Positions 58,910-64,000 of a stretch of 64,000 nucleotides of DNA are shown here, in pieces; the stretch's first letter is position 1; the number at the start of each line of letters is the position of its first letter. The stretch spans positions 6,696,001-6,760,000 of the forward strand of contig CM057136.1 in the NCBI GenBank assembly GCA_029964075.1. The letters run 5' to 3'. This stretch comes from Patiria pectinifera. Lineage: Eukaryota > Echinodermata > Asteroidea > Valvatida > Asterinidae. Under the pieces are notes generated by a model. The model searched no databases. It worked only from the letters and a program-made list of their open reading frames with translations, and was not told where the DNA came from. The translations under genes and the position numbers were made by a program.

Positions 58910-59600
58910 CACCGACTACGCGTAACCCTTGATGTAACCCGTCTGGTAGGCCTACACACCCACAATGGCGACTTCTAGTCAAGATACGGATGGGACACTG
59001 GCGTCGCCAGATTGATATGGGGGTCGGAGGTTAAGGCATCATAGATTGGACATTTCGTTTTGTCAAAACTAATATTAACAAACTCAACTTATCAAGATCT
59101 AACTATGAGTCATGTACAGCTTCAGTTCTTAAGTTACCTACCTATTCTACGTAAATGTCGGTCCTTCCGTCAAGAAACTTACTTTCGGAAATCAGGAAAT
59201 AATGTTTATCAAGGTATGGTCTATAATATAACAATATACAAATGTAACCATAAGTACCAACATGATTGTTCATTTTGTTCATGAGTTATAAATGAATAAA
59301 TCTTGTGAAACTAAACTTGCTTGTAATTTGATACCTATGACGTCATCATGGCTTCACTTCTGTTTCAGGCCGGTTCAAACTCAAAGCGAATTTTGCAGCG
59401 AATGTTTCATGACTCCAAATTCCTTTCGCATTCGCATTCGTGTGAAGTAGCATGGTCGGTTCATACTTCATGCGATGCGAAGTTGACGTCACGAAGCATT
59501 CGCTACGAAATTGGCCGGAGTTGAAATGTGCTCAACTTTTAAAACTGCCCTGACGTCACCAATTCACTATCGCGTTCGCTTTTCGCGCTGAGTATGAACC
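58910..59600. repeat. Duplicated block C' (partner of 10,216-11,895)
   Basis: Copy of block C without the 454-bp TTAA segment and without the Penelope-like insertion; it supplies the empty sites for both. Confidence 0.75.
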
Positions 59601-59602
59601 TA

Positions 59603-59860
59603 TGAAGCCCGGGAAGAGACAGGGTGGATTTGTTTTTTTTGGAGTTTGCTTATTCGTTCGCACGAATTACTAATTCGTTCGCACGAATTTGCAATTCGTG
59701 GGAACGAAATAGTAATTCGTGCCAACGAATTAGCGATTCGTGGGAACGAATTAGTAATTCGTGGGAACGAATTTGCAATTCGTGGGAACGAAATAGTAAT
59801 TCGTGCGAACGAATTAGCAAATGCCAAAAAAAATTCCACCCTGTCCCTTCCCGGGCTTCA
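59603..59860. mobile_element. 258-bp MITE with tandem palindromes, TA flanks
   Basis: TA on both sides (59,601-59,602 and 59,861-59,862), with TIRs beginning TGAAGCCCGGGAAG(A/G)GAC and continuing AGGGTGGA to about 45 bp. The interior is a row of units of about 21 bp, each a near-palindrome of the AATTCGTGGGAACGAATT type, with a third base that varies (TGG, TGC, TTCGC). The frames read across it (RSHELLIR-type repeats on both strands) are artefacts of the array. Confidence 0.8.
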
Positions 59861-60509
59861 TACAGTAGGGTACATTTTCGGCAAATGTATTTGTGTGCTG
59901 AGTTTGGTATTGTACTGGTGCACGTATAAAGATCTTGGGATATTTGTATGTATACGTTATTTACAGGGTACCAGTGGAATCCAGAATATTCGTGGCGTGC
60001 GCAACTCCCAATAACCAAAAAGACCAGGAACGAGCAAGGAGTTCGTTCTTAGCCTTTTTAATTCCCTCATGAATACACACATATGACACTGGGAACACAA
60101 ATCAGAATGCTTGCAAGACCATGGAATGACATGACCCACAGGAAGTGGTACATAATACATTCTTGGGTGTCCCTTACTGTGTTATAGGTTTCCCCGCCCA
60201 AGTTAGCAGATTTGGCGGCCAAATTGGCGACCAATCACCCATTTTCGCACGAATTTGAATGCACTTTGAGATCAACATTCAATTACCTAAACACACCAAT
60301 CAATTTAACATCAGAAGCATGTGATTTCACATCAAAAGCATGCGATTTCACATTTTATTCAGGCAATTTCAACAACAGATTATTCAAATTAAAATTGCAC
60401 AAACGAGCATCAAAATTCGCCGGAGCTTCCAGCTGTGTAAGTTTGGTCATTCGAATTCACCATTAGGCAAGCATGTGTGAAAAGTTATCAAAGTAATTCG
60501 AAATACATG
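59861..60509. other. Non-coding junction between C' and D'
   Basis: No feature recognised apart from short direct repeats GCATG(T/C)GATTTCACAT near 60,318-60,352. Confidence 0.4.
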
Positions 60510-60716
60510 TAGGTCCATGTCGTTCCGTTGTTTGATAGACTAAGATGGAGTGTTTTTGTCCCAATTTCGAAATATAGATATAAAAACACCAGATTATCAC
60601 AAGAATCTGCCACAACTCTGATCACCATGCAAACTGTTAGATTGAAGCACTAGAAATATCAATATGCCAGCTCATGGGCGTTACATGAGAATTTCAAATG
60701 TAGACAGTGGTCTGGT

Positions 60717-60869
60717 CGTTTGATCGAAGCTTTCGATTGCAATGCCCAAGACTATCTTGAACTTGCAGAAAATCTTGGCATAAACAGATCTACTGCCAGA
60801 TCAATTGTAGCCGCGTATCTTTGACCTGGCAGACGGGAAAACCTGCCAAGAGGAAGGCTAAAAACATAA
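60717..60869 (+). pseudogene. IS630/Tc1-like transposase HTH remnant (block D')
   Basis: Reads RLIEAFDCNAQDYLELAENL, GINRSTARSIVAAYL, stop, PGRRENLPRG. Same remnant as at 15,254-15,406, but with a stop where that copy has Arg, and PG where it has PD. Confidence 0.6.
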
Positions 60870-62329
60870 AGATGGACCACGACATGAAGCAGAAATAATC
60901 AAAAGGTGAAAGAAATGAAAGTAATCGCATACTATACCTTCGTTTACTTTCATTTTGAATGCAAAAGGTGCTAAATAGAATGAGCGAAAATGAAAACGAA
61001 AACAAGAATCTCATGCAAATAACCCTTGACCAAACTGACTGCTTAATTGAATTATTACTTAAACCGAATGACATAACTTCAATTAAGGATGTGTTAAATA
61101 TGAAAATGTCAGGTCTTAAGACGAATTTGAACGCCTGAAATCTAATGCGAACCAAGGGAATGACAGCAGGTGAGCAGGGTGCTACTTCGCTTCAAATTGG
61201 CCACTATCAAGATGAATTCGAATGCCATTTTTGCGAACCTGGCCGGGAAACCCTATATTAATGGACTTGGTAGACTTCAGAACACAGCCCTAGACAAAGT
61301 AAACACAGTGGACACATGAGCTAGTAGCGTGTTCATGTATTAAACGTGCACTGTAACGTGCTCAATTATCCGCCGAATCCAACCGGGCCGGGAAGCTAGC
61401 ACGCCGGAGAAGTGAGACCGTGACACCGATAAAGGTATCGACAAACTATACCATCCTGGAGGAGTTTCAAGCATGCTTTTACTGTGCTTACTGCCGAGTT
61501 TTCTGTCTTGCAAGATGTTCATGAGACAAATATCTATACGCTTTGATTTCTTAAATTTGGCCTCGCGAGGCAAACAAACTTTACCGGTAGCAGTCAACCT
61601 GCAGTGAGCTACGGGCTGAGCTAAAAGTTTAAGTAACAAATGAAAGCATTATTCTTGTTTGTCGGTCGCGTGATTTAAAAAATGAGGACCAACGCCAGCA
61701 GGCTTTAGAAGATTTGCACAAAAATATCTTAAAATCACATGTACACATAGTACGTGATTTCATTGGCTATTATCTTTTTAGCTCAGAATGTAGCTCAAGT
61801 TGACCGCATACGGTGAGTTTTTCACTTCGCGAGGTAAAAGAAATCAAACAGAATAGACATTTGCCTCACGGCCTCGCGAGGCAGACAACTCAGCAAAAAA
61901 ATCACCGCACACGGGGATATTTTGTGAGCTACGTGCCGAGCAAACGGCCTCGAATGACTTTTTGCTCAGCGCGAAGCTCTATTGTGCGGAGGGCTTTGTC
62001 GCCTCTATGAAATAAACGGAGGCTGGGTAAGCACAAAATCGGCTGTTAAGCAGCGCTTTAAATTTGGGCCCCGATATTTACATACGGAAATTTTAATAAG
62101 AAATCACTTTGAACTTTTACTCATTCATCCACCAATCACGTCCCAAAGATAATCAGGTGTAAATATTCATGATATAAAAAGCATTCCGCCCGACGTCTGT
62201 ATGGAGACCAATGGGCCCGACCCACAAATGGTGCCAATGACGTCATAATAACAGCAATTTCCGACTGGCACGATTCAGACGACAGAGTGCGCAATTAATT
62301 CGCGCATGCACAGCTGTGGAACACAGGGT

Positions 62330-63100
62330 CATTATCTTTGTCTGCAAAAGTTGTCACAAATTTCACAACATCATCAACAGTTAAAGCTCTTCGAACAACA
62401 ATTGTAATGTGACAGGCCCTCTGGCGAAGATCTCAGGCCAAATTCTCCACTGTCTGTGACTGGTTTTTGCTATTCAGTTCACCTAGCTTGCCCATATAGT
62501 GTCCAGTGTCGCTCGACAATTCCTCAGTCCATCGGAGTAATCCAGCAATGACCAGGCGCGGTTCTAGAACCAATATTATCTTTTGGGGGGGCGGCTAGCA
62601 GGGTGGATCCATAATTTTTTTCAGGGAGGCGTGCTGAAAGGTACACCGGTTATTTTCTCCAGACACTTACGCCTCCGAAAATCAATATGTGGGTGGGTGG
62701 GGGAGGGGGCTCATGCCATATTTTCAATGGGGAGCGCCAATAAAATCCTAAAATCATTCACACTATATTAACTACAAATGCACCCTTGTCACGACTATTT
62801 CTTTAGGGGGAGACCGTTCGCATGTACATTACAATCTTTCTTTTTGCTAATGCAATTTCTTTTTACGGAATTTATTTTTTGGGTGGCTAGACAAAATTGG
62901 GGGCTAAAGCCCCGCAGGCCCTCCTGCAGAGCTGCGCCTGCAAAAATTGTCTCGGATGTTAGGCCGGTTGATGAGTTTTTTACCCATGTCACCAGTGATG
63001 TCGTACTCATTCTCGAATCGGTCTTTGAATAGCTTTGTTGAAGAGCATAACCGTTTGCACCGGTTAATATATAACCGTGTCTAACCTGGTAATTATTCAT
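62330..63100 (-). pseudogene. BEL/Pao gag remnant split by an insertion (block D')
   Basis: MNNYQVRHGYILTGANGYAL to STTSLVTWVK is followed by a frameshift and then the 388-bp insertion; the remainder of the gag remnant (matching 16,960-17,205) lies at 62,330-62,552. Confidence 0.55.
62553..62940. mobile_element. 388-bp hAT-like non-autonomous insertion
   Basis: Ends CAGGCGCGGTTCT and AGAGCTGCGCCTG, absent from block D where the site reads AGCAATGACTTGTCTCGG. Flanks CAATGAC and CAAAAATT are an imperfect 8-bp repeat. CAGG termini and an 8-bp target suggest hAT. Confidence 0.65.
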
Positions 63101-63162
63101 AATAAGATGACTTAATCCAAGAGTATGAGTTAAACCAAGGTTTGTGCAAGAACAAAAATCCT

Positions 63163-64000
63163 AGAGTGGTGTTTTGTAGGTCAAAAATAGTGAATGAAAA
63201 GAAATCGGAGTACTAAGTGTAGGCATGTAGACATTAAAAGTGAAATTGTTCGGACTATATGACCTGAGGCTGTCATGGCTGTTGTTAGTGCAATCTTTTG
63301 GATGAACTGACTGACTTACATTTCCTGCATAATGATCTATGTTTCCTACCTCCATGTTGCATCCATGTTTGCCTATGAACTGACATGATCTATTTTGAAT
63401 TGGATGATGTAGTCAGTGAAAATTTATTAATTGAAATTTCATGGAAGTGATTTTGTTGAACATCTTTTCTCCAGATGGTTTGATCGTATTGTGTTATCTT
63501 TGAGAAATGTGGTTACTTGGTAGGCCCTTGTGTTTTGTAGCATTTCAGTTGGACTCAATATGGTTACAGCGGCATTCAACTGTATTGAAATGCCCCAAAG
63601 AGTGTTAGGTGAATACAAAGTAGGCAGTATTGTTAAAGCAGTCTATGTTAATTATTGATTTCGGGGGTTGCTGTGGTCAATTTATACATATATGATGTGT
63701 AACATTAGATGATCAATTTACAAAGTGGTGTATTAAATTCTTTGGTACATCATTTGTCAGACGTCAGACCCTTATGCTTATTGACGTTCAACATTTAGAA
63801 ATAGGATGAAAACTAAAGTGTTACTACTGCAATGGTATTTTTCACAAATTAAGGATTGACTATTAACAGAATAAAAGTGCCCTTTACAAATACAATTAAG
63901 TATTTACAATCTAAGCTCCTTTTAGCATGATGCCAAAAGTCTGAAGATCTGTATGTTGTGTAAAGTGTGGCACGATCGTCTACGGATTCAGATGTGTATG
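63163..64000 (+). repeat. Third Helentron-like 5'-region copy, running off the window
   Basis: Matches 22,633-23,460 in the same orientation (for example GTCAGTTCATCC-complement, GCCCCAAAGAGTGTTAGGTG and TTTAGCATGATGCCAAAAGT). It starts inside the element, directly after the gag remnant, so the join is a rearrangement or an assembly joint rather than a normal element end. Confidence 0.8.

Larger units (their letters stand above)
60510..63162. repeat. Duplicated block D' (partner of 14,980-17,425)
   Basis: Direct copy of block D. It ends abruptly at 63,162, where Helentron-like sequence begins. Confidence 0.85.

Noticed and set aside
59600-60018. Repetitive RSHELLIR-like and SWERISN-like frames on both strands
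   Set aside because: They arise from the 21-bp palindromic array, which is a multiple of three and stays open in several frames.

Overview
The window looks like repeat-rich nuclear DNA from a marine invertebrate, most likely a deuterostome such as an echinoderm, hemichordate or lancelet. The reasons are spliced genes with kilobase introns, and a TE mix of Helentron-like, BEL/Pao, Penelope-like and IS630/Tc1-like remnants plus many MITEs. The taxon is inference. No bacterial-style operon, rRNA or CRISPR array is present. Most open frames here are chance.

Real gene content is small. On the minus strand a complete four-exon gene can be assembled by eye: a signal-peptide exon near 47.5 kb and three exons at 34.78-34.64, 33.52-33.30 and 32.69-32.54 kb. 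It encodes a secreted protein of about 192 residues made almost wholly of one F5/8 type C (discoidin) domain. All splice phases agree. Its 12.65-kb first intron contains a second signal-peptide exon (41.37-41.20 kb) on the same strand with the same phase-1 donor, so the gene may have two alternative starts. A close paralogue of that second exon sits at 5.64-5.47 kb inside a 2.3-kb direct duplication; the rest of that gene would lie beyond the left edge.

The architecture is a mosaic of duplicated blocks. Blocks A-B-C-D run in order at 4.16-17.4 kb; A' is at 39.86-42.14 kb and B'-C'-D' at 58.1-63.16 kb, all direct. Between A' and B' and, inverted, at 20.8-28.8 kb lie two large decayed Helentron-like elements. 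The left one keeps a PHD-like region, a papain-like (viral-deubiquitinase-like) protease, an OTU domain and a Helitron N-terminal region, and stops before the Rep motif. The right one keeps the PHD finger, the start of the protease, a PIF1 helicase and an endonuclease/exonuclease/phosphatase domain. They are complementary fragments of one family. A third fragment enters at 63.16 kb and runs off the window.

The duplicated blocks act as natural filled/empty site pairs. They expose several insertions: a 241-bp palindromic MITE, a 479-bp truncated Penelope-like element with a 12-bp target duplication, a 1,458-bp TIR element with 9-bp duplications, a 948-bp element with AAAATAG subterminal repeats, a 388-bp hAT-like element and a 258-bp element filled with tandem palindromes. 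Other self-standing short elements lie at 29.4, 33.8 and 34.9 kb.
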